Shown here: positions 27,489 to 37,763 of the stretch, one piece after another
Layout: the number at the start of each line of letters is the position of its first letter
How positions within the stretch are numbered: the stretch's first letter is position 1
Origin: an uncultured Oscillospiraceae bacterium
GTDB taxonomy: Bacteria > Bacillota > Clostridia > Oscillospirales > Oscillospiraceae
Length of the DNA stretch: 64,000 nt
Reading direction: 5' to 3'
NCBI GenBank assembly: GCA_934597585.1
Contig: CAKTSA010000005.1
Span: 10,240 to 74,239, forward strand
Notes under the pieces: generated by a model
Database searches by the model: none
The model's input: the letters and a program-made list of their open reading frames with translations, nothing else
Told to the model about the DNA's origin: nothing
Position numbers and translations under genes: made by a program

Positions 27489-29072
27489 ATGTTTGATACC
27501 CTTCTCCGCGGCGGCACCGTCATCGACGGTACCGGCTGCGCCGCGTTTGCGGCGGATGTGGCCATTGAAAACGGCAAGATCGCCGCCGTCGGTCAGCTGT
27601 CCCACACGGAGGCCCGGGAGACGATCGACTGCACCGGCCTGACCGTCACCCCCGGCTTCATCGACATCCACCGCCACGCCGACGGCGCGGCTTTCCGGCC
27701 CGGCTTCGGCGAGTGGGAGCTGTGCCAGGGCCTGACCACCATCGTCAACGGTAACTGCGGCCTGTCCGCCGCCCCCTTCGGCCCGGACAACGAGACCGCC
27801 ATCCGGGCCTATCTCCAGCCCATCACCGGCACCCTGCCGCCCCGGCTGGATACCCGCACCCTGGCGGGGTACTTCCGCTCCCTGCCCGCCCTGCCCCTGA
27901 ACGTGGGCATGCTGGCGGGCGCGGGCACCCTTCGGGCCGACGCGGCGGGCTATCAGCTGACGGAGCTTCAGGACGGCCATTTCGCCGCCATCCACCGCCA
28001 GATGGAGCGCGCCCTCTCCGACGGTGCCCTGGGCGTCAGCCTGGGCCTGGGCTACGCCCCGGAGTGCTTCTACTCCACCGCCGATCTCATCCGGGCCCTG
28101 CAGCCCGTAGCGGGGACGGATATCCCCGTCACCGTCCACATGCGGCAGGAGGGCGGCGGCGTTGTGGACTCCGTGGAGGAGATGATCTCCGTGGCCCGTG
28201 CGCTGGACTGCCCCGTCCATATCAGCCATCTCAAGGCCATGGGCCGGGACAACTGGGGCAAAAAGATCCCCCAGGTGCTGGCGCTTTTAGAGCAGGCACA
28301 GAACGAGGGCCTTGCCGTGGACTGCGACGTATACCCCTACACCGCCGGCTCCACCCAGCTGCTGCACATTCTGCCGCCGGATTACCTCACCGGCGGCATG
28401 GAGGCGGTGGTGGAGCGCCTGAAGGACAAAGAGGTCCGCCGCCAGCTGGCGGCGCGCATCGAAAGCGGCGTGGACTTTGACGACATCGCCAAGCTGGCGG
28501 GCTGGGACGGCATCTACCTCACCTCCCTCCACTGCCCGGAGGATCACCCCTACCAGGGCCACAACCTGATGGAGATCGCCGCCCTGATGGGCCAGGACCC
28601 CCTGTCCTCCTGCTGTGAGCTGCTGGCCCGTGAGCACGGCCAGATCACCATGATCGACTTCATGGCCTCCGAGGAGGACATCTGCGCCATTCTCCGCTCG
28701 CCCCTGTCCTGCGTCATCTCCGACGCCACCTATCCCACCGAGGGTCAGCTGCACCCCCGTGTCTGCGGCAACGTCACCCACCTGCTGGAGCACTTCGTCC
28801 GGGAGAAACAGGCCCTCACCTGGGAGCAGGCCGTCCACAAGCTGACGGACCGCCCCGCCCAGGTGCTGCGCCTGAAGGGCAAGGGCCGTCTGGCGGCGGG
28901 CTATGACGCGGACGTGTGCGTGTTCGCTCCGGAAGCCCTCCACGAGCGGGCCACCTATACTGAGCCTCAGCAGACCTCCCAGGGCATGACCCACGTGCTG
29001 GTGAACGGCGCCTTCGCCCTCCGGGACGGCCAGCGCACCGGCGTAAACAGCGGCAGCGTGGTGACGCCCTGA
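27489..29072 (+). CDS. N-acyl-D-amino-acid deacylase-like amidohydrolase
   Basis: 527-residue metal-dependent amidohydrolase. It starts with the usual beta-sandwich segment (LLRGGTVIDGTG). GFIDIHRHADG carries the metal-binding HxH (written HRH), and GLTTIVNGNCGLS, VHMRQEGGGVVDSV and HISHLKAMG provide further ligands. SDATYPTEGQLHPR near the C-terminus corresponds to the catalytic Asp region. It most resembles D-aminoacylases, which free D-amino acids from N-acyl forms; a dihydropyrimidinase-like role is less likely. It follows the kinase gene by 26 bp, hinting that the two-component system responds to wall-derived D-amino compounds. Terminator downstream. Confidence 0.85.
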   Translation: MFDTLLRGGTVIDGTGCAAFAADVAIENGKIAAVGQLSHTEARETIDCTGLTVTPGFIDIHRHADGAAFRPGFGEWELCQGLTTIVNGNCGLSAAPFGPDNETAIRAYLQPITGTLPPRLDTRTLAGYFRSLPALPLNVGMLAGAGTLRADAAGYQLTELQDGHFAAIHRQMERALSDGALGVSLGLGYAPECFYSTADLIRALQPVAGTDIPVTVHMRQEGGGVVDSVEEMISVARALDCPVHISHLKAMGRDNWGKKIPQVLALLEQAQNEGLAVDCDVYPYTAGSTQLLHILPPDYLTGGMEAVVERLKDKEVRRQLAARIESGVDFDDIAKLAGWDGIYLTSLHCPEDHPYQGHNLMEIAALMGQDPLSSCCELLAREHGQITMIDFMASEEDICAILRSPLSCVISDATYPTEGQLHPRVCGNVTHLLEHFVREKQALTWEQAVHKLTDRPAQVLRLKGKGRLAAGYDADVCVFAPEALHERATYTEPQQTSQGMTHVLVNGAFALRDGQRTGVNSGSVVTP

Positions 29073-29088
29073 CAATGATCCTTCCTAT

Positions 29089-29119
29089 GGCCCGTGCCTA
29101 CCGGCACGGGCCGTTTTTT
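29089..29119 (+). terminator. Terminator before the heat-shock operon
   Basis: GGCCCGTGCC-TACC-GGCACGGGCC hairpin followed by GTTTTTTG. Confidence 0.9.
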
Positions 29120-29155
29120 GCCCTATTGTTCACAAATAATTCAACTCTCCGCCCC

Positions 29156-29184
29156 TTGACATTCTCTCTGTACGGTGGTACACT
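29156..29184 (+). promoter_or_regulatory. Heat-shock operon promoter
   Basis: Consensus -35 TTGACA (29156-29161), 17-bp spacer, -10 TACACT (29179-29184), with the CIRCE operator starting 3 bp downstream. Confidence 0.85.
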
Positions 29185-29187
29185 GAG

Positions 29188-29214
29188 TTAGCACTCAGGA
29201 AGAACGAGTGCTAA
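29188..29214. promoter_or_regulatory. CIRCE operator
   Basis: TTAGCACTC (29188-29196), 9-bp spacer, GAGTGCTAA (29206-29214): a perfect match to the HrcA-binding CIRCE element. It overlaps the transcription start region of hrcA, so HrcA represses its own operon. Confidence 0.97.
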
Positions 29215-29226
29215 TGGAGAAATATC

Positions 29227-30276
29227 ATGGAACTGACAGCGCGAAAAAAGCAAATATTGAAGATCGTGGTGGAGAGCTACATCGACACCGCCGAGCCGCT
29301 GGGTTCCAAGACCATCGCCGAGCGGATGCCGGAAAAGGTCAGCTCCGCCACCGTGCGGAACGAGCTGGCGGAGCTGAGTGATATGGGCTACCTAGAGCAG
29401 CCCCACACCAGCGCCGGGCGCATCCCCTCCCCCCTGGGCTACCGGCTGTACGTCAACGAGCTGATGGAGCGCAAGCCCATCTCCGCCGAGGAGGCCGCCC
29501 AGATCAACAGCACCCTGCGGCAGGAGCTGAAGGGCACCGATCAGGTCATCGCCAAGACCGGCCAGATGGTGTCCAGCTTTGTGGACTACCCCACCTACGC
29601 CGTGGCGGACCACACCGCCGACGCCACCGTGCGCCGCTTCGAGCTCATCGCCGTGGACGGCGCGTCCGTCATCGCGGTGGTGATGCTGTCGGACAGCCGG
29701 GTGAAGAGCCGCCTGATGCAGCTGAGCCTCCCGCTGGAGGCAGAGACGCTGCCCCAGATCAGCCACCTGCTGAACACCCACTTCACCGGCATCGGCCCCA
29801 GCGAGATGAACGCCCATCTGATGAACCTGTCGGATCAGGTCAGCGGCCAGTGGTTTTTGCTGCTGAACCAGGTGGTGGAGTACGCCGCCGAGCTTCTGAA
29901 GGAGTCCCAGCAGCACGAGGTGTTCACCAACGGCGCCAGCCAGCTGCTGAAGTTCCCGGAGTTCCGGGATATCGACAAGGCCCACGACCTGATGCACTTT
30001 ATGGTGGACAGCAAGGAGCAGCTCCCCGTCCCCGCTGACGGCAGCGCCATGCAGATCCTCATCGGGCCGGAAAACGTCAACGACGCCCTGAAGGAGAGCA
30101 GCGTGGTGGTGGCCAGCTACGACATCGGCGATGGCATGCGGGGCCTTGTGGGCGTGGTGGGCCCCACCCGGATGGATTACGCCACCGTGGCCGCCCGCCT
30201 CAGCTATTTTGCCGAGAGTCTGACCCGCATGTTCGGCAAGCATCAACTTCCCCCAAAGGAGAATGAGTTACCATGA
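29227..30276 (+). CDS. hrcA: Heat-inducible transcriptional repressor HrcA
   Basis: 349 residues. N-terminal winged helix (LTARKKQILKIVVESYIDTA, SSATVRNELAELSDMGYLEQ, HTSAGRIPS) binds CIRCE; the GAF-like C-terminal part includes IGPENVNDALKESSVVVASY and GVVGPTRMDY. In Firmicutes HrcA is held active by GroEL and releases on heat stress. Only a weak GGAGA ribosome site precedes ATG 29227, consistent with low expression. It overlaps grpE by 4 bp. Confidence 0.97.
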   Translation: MELTARKKQILKIVVESYIDTAEPLGSKTIAERMPEKVSSATVRNELAELSDMGYLEQPHTSAGRIPSPLGYRLYVNELMERKPISAEEAAQINSTLRQELKGTDQVIAKTGQMVSSFVDYPTYAVADHTADATVRRFELIAVDGASVIAVVMLSDSRVKSRLMQLSLPLEAETLPQISHLLNTHFTGIGPSEMNAHLMNLSDQVSGQWFLLLNQVVEYAAELLKESQQHEVFTNGASQLLKFPEFRDIDKAHDLMHFMVDSKEQLPVPADGSAMQILIGPENVNDALKESSVVVASYDIGDGMRGLVGVVGPTRMDYATVAARLSYFAESLTRMFGKHQLPPKENELP

Positions 30277-30857
30277 GCGATAAAAAGAAAAAAGACATCC
30301 CCGCCCAGGAGCCGGAAAAAGAACCCGCCGCTCCCGTGACGGAGGAGACCGAAAATAGAGAGGAGACCCCCGCCCAGGACGCCGCCCCCGAGACCTTCAC
30401 CGTCACGAAAGAGCAGATGGAGAAGATGGAGAGCCTGGCCAAGCTGGTGGCGGACGTCAACGACAAATACCTGCGCCTGGCCGCCGAGTACGACAACTAC
30501 CGCAAGCGCACCGCCAAGGAGAAGGAGAGCGTCTACAGCGACGCCAGGGCCGACACCATCAAGCCCCTGTTGGCGGTCTACGACAACCTGGAGCGGGGCA
30601 TCGCCCAGTATGACGAGGCTGACGTCCACCGCCAGGGTCTGGAGCTGATCCTGCGGCAGTTCAGCGAAACGCTGACCAAGCTGGGCGTCACCGAGATCGA
30701 GGCGCTGAACCAGCCCTTCGACCCGGAAAAGCACAACGCCGTCATGCATGTGGAGGACGATACCGCCGGTGAAAACACCGTGGTAGAGGTCTTCCAGAAG
30801 GGCTTCACCCTGGGCGACAAGGTCCTGCGCTTCGCCATGGTGAAGGTAGCCAACTGA
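30273..30857 (+). CDS. grpE: Nucleotide exchange factor GrpE
   Basis: 194 residues. A charged, Glu/Pro-rich N-terminal tail is followed by the long dimerising helix (YLRLAAEYDNYRKRTAKEK) and the C-terminal beta domain (GEIEALNQPFDPEKHNAVMH-like, ending VVEVFQKGFTLGDKVLRFAMVKVAN). It releases ADP from DnaK. The start overlaps hrcA, and the gene order is standard except for the PspC-type gene that follows before dnaK. Confidence 0.97.
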   Translation: MSDKKKKDIPAQEPEKEPAAPVTEETENREETPAQDAAPETFTVTKEQMEKMESLAKLVADVNDKYLRLAAEYDNYRKRTAKEKESVYSDARADTIKPLLAVYDNLERGIAQYDEADVHRQGLELILRQFSETLTKLGVTEIEALNQPFDPEKHNAVMHVEDDTAGENTVVEVFQKGFTLGDKVLRFAMVKVAN

Positions 30858-30871
30858 AAGGAGCGACCCAT

Positions 30872-31063
30872 ATGAACGGAAAGAAGCTGTATCGCAACAC
30901 GGAAAACAAGATGCTGGCAGGCGTCTGCAGCGGCATCGCGGATTATTTTGACATCGACCCCACCCTGGTCCGCCTGGGCTGGGTGCTGTTCAGCCTGCTG
31001 GGCGGCAGCGGACTGCTGGCCTATATCATCGCCGCCATCATCATCCCCGAGCGTACCTGTTGA
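30872..31063 (+). CDS. Small PspC-domain membrane protein
   Basis: 63-residue protein that is almost only a PspC domain: KKLYRNTENKMLAGVCSGIADYFDIDPTLVRLGWVLF, then a membrane helix (about 38-58, LLGGSGLLAYIIAAIIIP). PspC proteins sense or relay envelope stress. Its position between grpE and dnaK, with a ribosome site (AAAGGAG) and 14 bp after grpE, places it in the HrcA regulon, which is unusual and could link envelope and protein-folding stress. Small size suggests no separate sensor domain. Confidence 0.9.
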   Translation: MNGKKLYRNTENKMLAGVCSGIADYFDIDPTLVRLGWVLFSLLGGSGLLAYIIAAIIIPERTC

Positions 31064-31111
31064 ATCAGATAATAAATAAATTGATATAAAGTATTTCAGG
31101 AGGCAATCATT

Positions 31112-32959
<1,848 letters not shown>

Positions 32960-33013
32960 GTGATGTATCCCACAAGAGGGGCAGGGTGACCTGTCCCTTG
33001 TTGTGGCGTTTGG

Positions 33014-33117
33014 GAAAAGCGTGTCTCTTGCGCCAATACTGCGTTGCAGCGGCTTGACGTACACAAAGTACGCCTGCGCCGCAGCGCCTTGTCTTGGCGC
33101 AAGATCCATCGCTTTTC
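33014..33117. repeat. Long palindrome between dnaK and dnaJ
   Basis: GAAAAGCG (33014) with CGCTTTTC (to 33117), TCTTGCGCCAA (33026-33036) with TTGGCGCAAGA (33094-33104), and an inner CGTAC-ACAAA-GTACG centre form one branched imperfect palindrome of about 104 bp. Just before it, CACAAGAGGGGCAG and CTGTCCCTTGTTGTG form another weak hairpin. It resembles intergenic repetitive elements and may alter mRNA stability or dnaK/dnaJ stoichiometry. Confidence 0.55.
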
Positions 33118-33182
33118 ATCGTTGGAGCATCCGCCGCAGGGTGGCTCCGGCACAGGAAAACTGGCAATAGGAGACATATCAC

Positions 33183-34328
33183 ATGGCTCAGGAAAAACGA
33201 GATTATTACGAGGTCCTCGGCGTCAGCAAGGGCGCAAGCGAGGACGAGATCAAAAAAGCATATAAAAAGCTGGCCCGCAAGTACCACCCCGACATGAACC
33301 CCGGCGACAGAGAGGCCGAGGAGAAGTTCAAGGAGGTCAACGAGGCCAACGAGGTGCTGTCCGACCCCGACAAGAAGGCCCGGTACGACCAGTTCGGCTT
33401 CGCCGGCGTGGATCCCAGCTATGGCGCAGGCGCCGGCGGCCCCGGATGGGGCGACGGCGCGGCGGGCTTCGACTTCGGCGATCTGGGCGACATTTTCGGC
33501 AGCTTCTTCGGCGGCGGCTTCGGCGGCGCCCAGCGGCGCAACCCCAACGCCCCCCAGCGGGGCGAGAGCATCCGCGCCAGCGTCTCCGTCACCTTTACCG
33601 AGGCGGCCTTCGGCTGCGAGAAGGAGATCAGCGTAGAGCGCAGTGAGCAGTGCCCCACCTGCAAGGGCAATGGCTGCGCCCAGGGCACCACGCCGGAGGT
33701 GTGCTCCGTCTGCCACGGCAGCGGCACCGTCCAGACCCGGCGGCAGACGCCTATGGGCGTGTTCGCCTCCACCTCCCCCTGCACCAAGTGCGGCGGCACC
33801 GGCCGGATCATCCACCAGCCCTGCCCCGATTGTCACGGCCGGGGCCAGGTCCGCAAGCACCGCTCCATCAAGGTCAACATCCCCGCCGGCATCGACGACG
33901 GTCAGACCATCTCCCTGCGGGGCCAGGGTCACGCCGGCAAGAACGGCGGCCCCAGCGGCGACCTGCTGATCACCATCATGGTGCAGCCCCACGAGATCTT
34001 CCGCCGGGAGGGTACCTCCGTCTTCTGCGAGGCCCCCATCACCTATGCCCAGGCCGTCCTGGGCGGCACCCTGGAGATCCCCACCATCGACGGCAAGGTG
34101 AAGTACGACATCCCCGAGGGCACCCAGACCGGCAGCGTCTTCCGCCTGCGGGGCAAGGGCATCCCCGCCCTCAACGGCCGGGGCCGGGGCGACCAGTACG
34201 TCACCGTCAATATCGAGACCCCGAAAAATCTGAACAAGGAGCAAAAGGAAGCCCTGAAGAAGTTCAGCGACCTGCTGGGCGAGAGCAACTACGAAAAGCG
34301 CAAGAGCTTCTTTGGTAAGAAACGCTGA
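33183..34328 (+). CDS. dnaJ: Co-chaperone DnaJ
   Basis: 381 residues. J domain (about 5-70) with HPD in KYHPDMNP; Gly/Phe-rich linker with repeated GGG-F; four CxxCxGxG-type zinc motifs ([42 protein letters not shown]); C-terminal substrate domains with [20 protein letters not shown]. It stimulates DnaK ATPase. The stop overlaps the next start (TGATG). Confidence 0.97.
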   Translation: MAQEKRDYYEVLGVSKGASEDEIKKAYKKLARKYHPDMNPGDREAEEKFKEVNEANEVLSDPDKKARYDQFGFAGVDPSYGAGAGGPGWGDGAAGFDFGDLGDIFGSFFGGGFGGAQRRNPNAPQRGESIRASVSVTFTEAAFGCEKEISVERSEQCPTCKGNGCAQGTTPEVCSVCHGSGTVQTRRQTPMGVFASTSPCTKCGGTGRIIHQPCPDCHGRGQVRKHRSIKVNIPAGIDDGQTISLRGQGHAGKNGGPSGDLLITIMVQPHEIFRREGTSVFCEAPITYAQAVLGGTLEIPTIDGKVKYDIPEGTQTGSVFRLRGKGIPALNGRGRGDQYVTVNIETPKNLNKEQKEALKKFSDLLGESNYEKRKSFFGKKR

Positions 34329-35143
34329 TGTATCTGGCTGATTATCATGTACACTCCTCCTGTTCGCCGGACGGCCACCTGACCATGGCGGACATGGCGG
34401 CGGAGGGCATCCGCCGGGGCCTGGACGAGATCTGCTTCACCGATCATGTGGATACCATCCAGTGGGGCTCCACCCACCTGCGAACCGACTGTTACGACTG
34501 GGAAAAGACCCGGCGGCAGTACGAGCAGGCGGTGAATCAGTGGGGCGACCGCATTAAGCTGAAGCTGGGGGCCGAGCTGGGCGAGGCGTACCTGGGCTTC
34601 GACTGTGCCCAAAAGCAGATGGCCGGTGCGCCGCCGCTGGACTTCGTCATCGGCTCCGTCCACATGACCCGGGACGAAAACGGCTGGTTCGACCTCTTTT
34701 ACATCGACGGCGACCGGGACGAGGATTACTACCACGCCGTCATCGACGCCTATCTGGAGGAGGAGCTGAAGCTGGCCCAATGGGGCCAATTCAGCGTGCT
34801 GGGCCACCTGACCCTGCCGGTGCGCTGCATCAACGAGATGCGGCACAAAAACATCTCCTTCCGCCCCCACATGGCCCAGATCCAGGAGATCCTCCGCACC
34901 ATCATCCCCCGGGGTGTGGGCATCGAGTGCAACACCAACCGGGGCAATACCCCCCTGCCCGACGCCGATATCCTCAAGCTCTACCGCTCTCTGGGCGGCG
35001 AGATCATCACCCTGGGCTCCGACGCCCACGTGGCTCAGCACCTGGGCTGCGCCATCGAAGCCCGGCAGGAGCTGCTGCGCAGCTGCGGCTTCCGCTATTT
35101 CACCACCTTTGACCGTATGAAGCCCTCATTCCAGGCGCTTTGA
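34328..35143 (+). CDS. PHP-domain phosphatase, histidinol-phosphatase (HisJ)-like
   Basis: 271 residues. The PHP metal-site motifs are present: DYHVHSSCSPDGH, CFTDHVD, GAELGE, VIGSVHM, LGHLTLPVR and TLGSDAHVA. This fits HisJ/HolPase enzymes that dephosphorylate histidinol phosphate, though other PHP phosphoesterases are possible because no his genes lie nearby. It is translationally coupled to dnaJ, so it would be co-expressed with the heat-shock genes. Confidence 0.85.
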   Translation: MYLADYHVHSSCSPDGHLTMADMAAEGIRRGLDEICFTDHVDTIQWGSTHLRTDCYDWEKTRRQYEQAVNQWGDRIKLKLGAELGEAYLGFDCAQKQMAGAPPLDFVIGSVHMTRDENGWFDLFYIDGDRDEDYYHAVIDAYLEEELKLAQWGQFSVLGHLTLPVRCINEMRHKNISFRPHMAQIQEILRTIIPRGVGIECNTNRGNTPLPDADILKLYRSLGGEIITLGSDAHVAQHLGCAIEARQELLRSCGFRYFTTFDRMKPSFQAL

Positions 35144-35196
35144 GGGGAAACATAGACCACATACACCACAAGAGACAAAAAGAGGAGGAACATCAC

Positions 35197-35634
35197 ATGA
35201 AAATTGCCATCGGCTGTGACCACGGCGGCTACCTGCTGAAGCAGGACATTCTCATCTGGCTGGAGGAGCACGACTACGAGTTCGAGGATTTCGGCTGCTT
35301 CAACACCGAGAGCGTGGATTATCCCGTATATGCCGAAAAGGTGGCCCGTGCCGTAGCCAGCGGCGAATGTGACAGGGGCATCGTCATCTGCACCACCGGC
35401 ATCGGCGTGTCCATGGCCGCCAACAAGGTACGGGGCATCCGCTGTGCCCTGTGCGGCGACAGCTACAGTGCCGAGATGACCCGCCGCCACAACAACGCCA
35501 ACGTCCTGGCCATGGGCGCCGGCATCATCGGCCCCAACCTGGCCAAGAAGATCACCGAGGTGTTCCTGACCACGGAATTCGAGGGCGGACGCCACGCCCG
35601 CCGTGTGGGTCTGCTGGATGACATCCAGCCCTGA
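35197..35634 (+). CDS. rpiB: Ribose-5-phosphate isomerase B (housekeeping copy)
   Basis: 145-residue RpiB/LacA/LacB-family isomerase interconverting ribose 5-phosphate and ribulose 5-phosphate. GCDHGGYLLK supplies the Asp-His pair, VICTTGIGVSMAANK the catalytic Cys, TRRHNNANVLAMG the catalytic His and FEGGRHARRV the phosphate-binding Arg. AGGAGG precedes ATG 35197; the in-frame ATG at 35140 has no ribosome site. Of three RpiB-like proteins in the window this one keeps the canonical residues best, apart from CTTG in place of the usual CGTG. Confidence 0.92.
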   Translation: MKIAIGCDHGGYLLKQDILIWLEEHDYEFEDFGCFNTESVDYPVYAEKVARAVASGECDRGIVICTTGIGVSMAANKVRGIRCALCGDSYSAEMTRRHNNANVLAMGAGIIGPNLAKKITEVFLTTEFEGGRHARRVGLLDDIQP

Positions 35635-35636
35635 CC

Positions 35637-36644
35637 ATGACCAAGGGCTATCACAACTACCGCGGCCGGGGCCGCCGCCAGAAGCGGCTGCTGGCTGTGA
35701 TCCTGATCCTGGTGATCCTGGCGGCGGTGGCCTTTCTGGTGATCCAGAACTACATCGTCTACGATGACCAGGGTCAGGCCCACGTGGAGTGGCCCTTCCG
35801 CAAGGAGGAGCCCCAGCCGGTGGAGCAGCCCCCCGCCGTGACCGGCGAGGACGTGACCATCGACTACATCGACAACGCCTACATGCCCCATCTGCAGCTG
35901 CTCCACGGCAGGATGCTGCCCGGCAGCGTTCTGCGCCAGAGCACCCAGGAGACCATGGACAGCTTCACCGAGGATGCCTTTGCCGTGGAGCTCAAGCGGG
36001 CCAACGGCTCCCTCCCCTATGTCACCGACGTGGCCATCCCCCAGGAGGTGGAGACGGAACAGGGCGTTACCACCGAGGATCTCCGCGCCCTGGCCGCCGC
36101 CGGCCGCTACGCCATCGCCCGCATGTCTGTGTTCTGCGACAGCTACTTCGTCCGGGCCTACTCCGACGCGGCCCTCCACTGGGAGGGCGGCGACTTCTGG
36201 TACGACGCCGCCGGTATGGCCTGGCTGGACCCCAGCCACCCCCAGACCCTGGTGTACATCACCCAGCTGTGCCAGGAGTATGCCGACCTGGGCTTTGACG
36301 AGATCCTGCTGGACTACTTCAGCTATCCCACCACCGGCGAGACCGGCTTCATCGGCGGCCTGGCCGACACGGACCGGGAAGAGGTGCTGACGGACTTTGT
36401 CAAGAGCCTGCGGGCCAACCTGCCCAAGGATATCAAACTCAGCATCCTGCTGCGCAGCGACCTGACGGAGGAGTCCGGCCTGTCGGCCCAGATGCTGGCC
36501 CAGCGGTTCGACCGGGTGTATGTCCAGCCCGGTGTGGACCTGGAGGCCCTGCGCCAGTCCCTTCCGGAGAAGTTCGATCAGGATACCCGCCTGGTCCCCC
36601 TCGTCACCGAGGCACCTGAGAGCGGCAGCTATCTCATCGCATAA
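35637..36644 (+). CDS. Membrane-anchored glycoside-hydrolase-like protein (DUF4015 type)
   Basis: 335 residues. A short basic N-terminus, one transmembrane helix (about 17-37), a Pro/Glu linker, and an extracytoplasmic TIM-barrel-like domain. ARMSVFCDSYFVRA, LHWEGGDFWYDAAGMAWLDP and GFDEILLDYFSYP resemble the putative glycosyl hydrolase family DUF4015. The Asp/Glu-rich strand ends are candidate catalytic positions; activity is not demonstrated. It begins 2 bp after rpiB without a clear ribosome site, so it is probably translationally coupled. A cluster of hairpins follows. Confidence 0.75.
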   Translation: MTKGYHNYRGRGRRQKRLLAVILILVILAAVAFLVIQNYIVYDDQGQAHVEWPFRKEEPQPVEQPPAVTGEDVTIDYIDNAYMPHLQLLHGRMLPGSVLRQSTQETMDSFTEDAFAVELKRANGSLPYVTDVAIPQEVETEQGVTTEDLRALAAAGRYAIARMSVFCDSYFVRAYSDAALHWEGGDFWYDAAGMAWLDPSHPQTLVYITQLCQEYADLGFDEILLDYFSYPTTGETGFIGGLADTDREEVLTDFVKSLRANLPKDIKLSILLRSDLTEESGLSAQMLAQRFDRVYVQPGVDLEALRQSLPEKFDQDTRLVPLVTEAPESGSYLIA

Positions 36645-36646
36645 GT

Positions 36647-36897
36647 AAAGACACCCCGCGAGGGGGTGTCTTTGCTTGTCGAAAAAAGGGCGATGCCCTT
36701 TTTTCGACAACAGGATTCGCTCCGACCCGCGCTTTTCCGCCCATGCATGGGCGGAAAAACACTCTCTCCGCGCAGAGTATTTTTTGCCACGCGCATGTCG
36801 CGGCAAAAAATGATCCGATCAGTTCGCCGCCATGGCGGGCGGCGAATTCTGCGAAGCCTTCCTGACAGACGGAAGACACCCCGCGAGGGGTGTCTTT
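36647..36897. repeat. Cluster of seven tandem hairpins
   Basis: Seven palindromes in 250 bp: 36647-36673 (GACACCCC/GGGGTGTC), 36676-36710 (16-bp perfect stem from TTGTCGAAAAAAGGGC), 36733-36758 (perfect 26-bp palindrome centred on CCCATGCATGGG), 36761-36778 (ACTCT/AGAGT), 36779-36811 (ATTTTTTGCC/GGCAAAAAAT), 36823-36846 (TTCGCCGCC/GGCGGCGAA) and 36873-36896. The first and last are nearly the same sequence and bracket the array. The first may act as the operon terminator. No ORF is convincing. Confidence 0.65.
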
Positions 36898-37027
36898 TTC
36901 GTACCGATAAGGGCGGTTTATGTACCATTTCTGCACCCATAAACGGGGTTAATGTACCAATAAAAAGGCAATTTTGGGGTAAAATAAGGGGGATGTCCAC
37001 CAGCCGTGGACAACCCCTGGGCATATT
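36898..37027. other. Intergenic remainder before truA
   Basis: No gene seen. TGTACCA occurs twice in direct orientation (36921-36927 and 36953-36959) in AT-rich sequence, and TGTCCAC/GTGGACA (about 36994-37012) forms a hairpin that may weakly end truA transcription on the minus strand. Confidence 0.4.
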
Positions 37028-37762
37028 TCAGTAGTCCACCTTCATCAGACACAGGCCCTCCGGCGGGGCGGTGGGGCCTGCCTGCCTGCGGTCGCGGCTG
37101 TCCAGAATGGCCTGCATCTGCTCCGGCTCCCAGAAGCCCCGGCCCACCTCCAGCAGTGTGCCCACCAGGATCCTTACCATATTCTGTAAAAACCCGTTGC
37201 CGTGGAAGGTGAAGGTGATGCGGTCCTTCCGCTGCTGGATGTCGATGGTGTCCACCGTGCGGACGGTGGATTTTTTCATGCGGGGATTGCCGCAGAAGGC
37301 GGCAAAGTCGTGCTCTCCCGTCACATAGACAGCGGCGCGGCGCATCCGGTCTATATCGGGGACATAGGGCAGGATGGTGACGTATTTCCGGTCAAAGATG
37401 GGCTTGACCTCCCCCACAAACACGGTGTAGCGGTAGGTCTTGCCCAGGGCGTTGTAGCGGGCGTGGAACCGGGGGGCACAGGGCTTCACCTCCCGGACGG
37501 CGATGGCGTCGGGCAGGTAGCGGTTGCAGTAGTCCCGGATCTCCTCCGGGGATTCCTTTACGTCCAGCTGGGCGTTGGCCACCATGGCCCGGGCGTGGAC
37601 GCCCGCGTCGGTGCGGCCGGCGCCGATGATCTCCACCGGCTTGCCCGCCAGGCGGGTCAGCACGGCCTCGATCTTGCCCTGGATGGTGTCCTTGTCCGGC
37701 TGGCGCTCCCAGCCGAAAAAGCGTGTGCCGTCATAGGCGATGGTAAATTTATAGTTCTGCAT
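37028..37762 (-). CDS. truA: tRNA pseudouridine(38-40) synthase
   Basis: 244 residues. Forms pseudouridine at positions 38-40 of the tRNA anticodon arm. Catalytic Asp52 lies in GAGRTDAGVHA; YDGTRFFGWERQP and HGNGFLQNMVRILVGTLL are conserved TruA segments. It begins 1 bp after the GNAT-like gene ends on the minus strand, so the two are co-transcribed. Usual family length. Confidence 0.96.
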   Translation of the reverse strand: MQNYKFTIAYDGTRFFGWERQPDKDTIQGKIEAVLTRLAGKPVEIIGAGRTDAGVHARAMVANAQLDVKESPEEIRDYCNRYLPDAIAVREVKPCAPRFHARYNALGKTYRYTVFVGEVKPIFDRKYVTILPYVPDIDRMRRAAVYVTGEHDFAAFCGNPRMKKSTVRTVDTIDIQQRKDRITFTFHGNGFLQNMVRILVGTLLEVGRGFWEPEQMQAILDSRDRRQAGPTAPPEGLCLMKVDY

Positions 37763-37763
37763 A

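Noticed and set aside
31064..31111. A second CIRCE element before dnaK
   Set aside because: No TTAGCACTC-N9-GAGTGCTAA pattern or half-site pair is present; the only CIRCE is at 29188.
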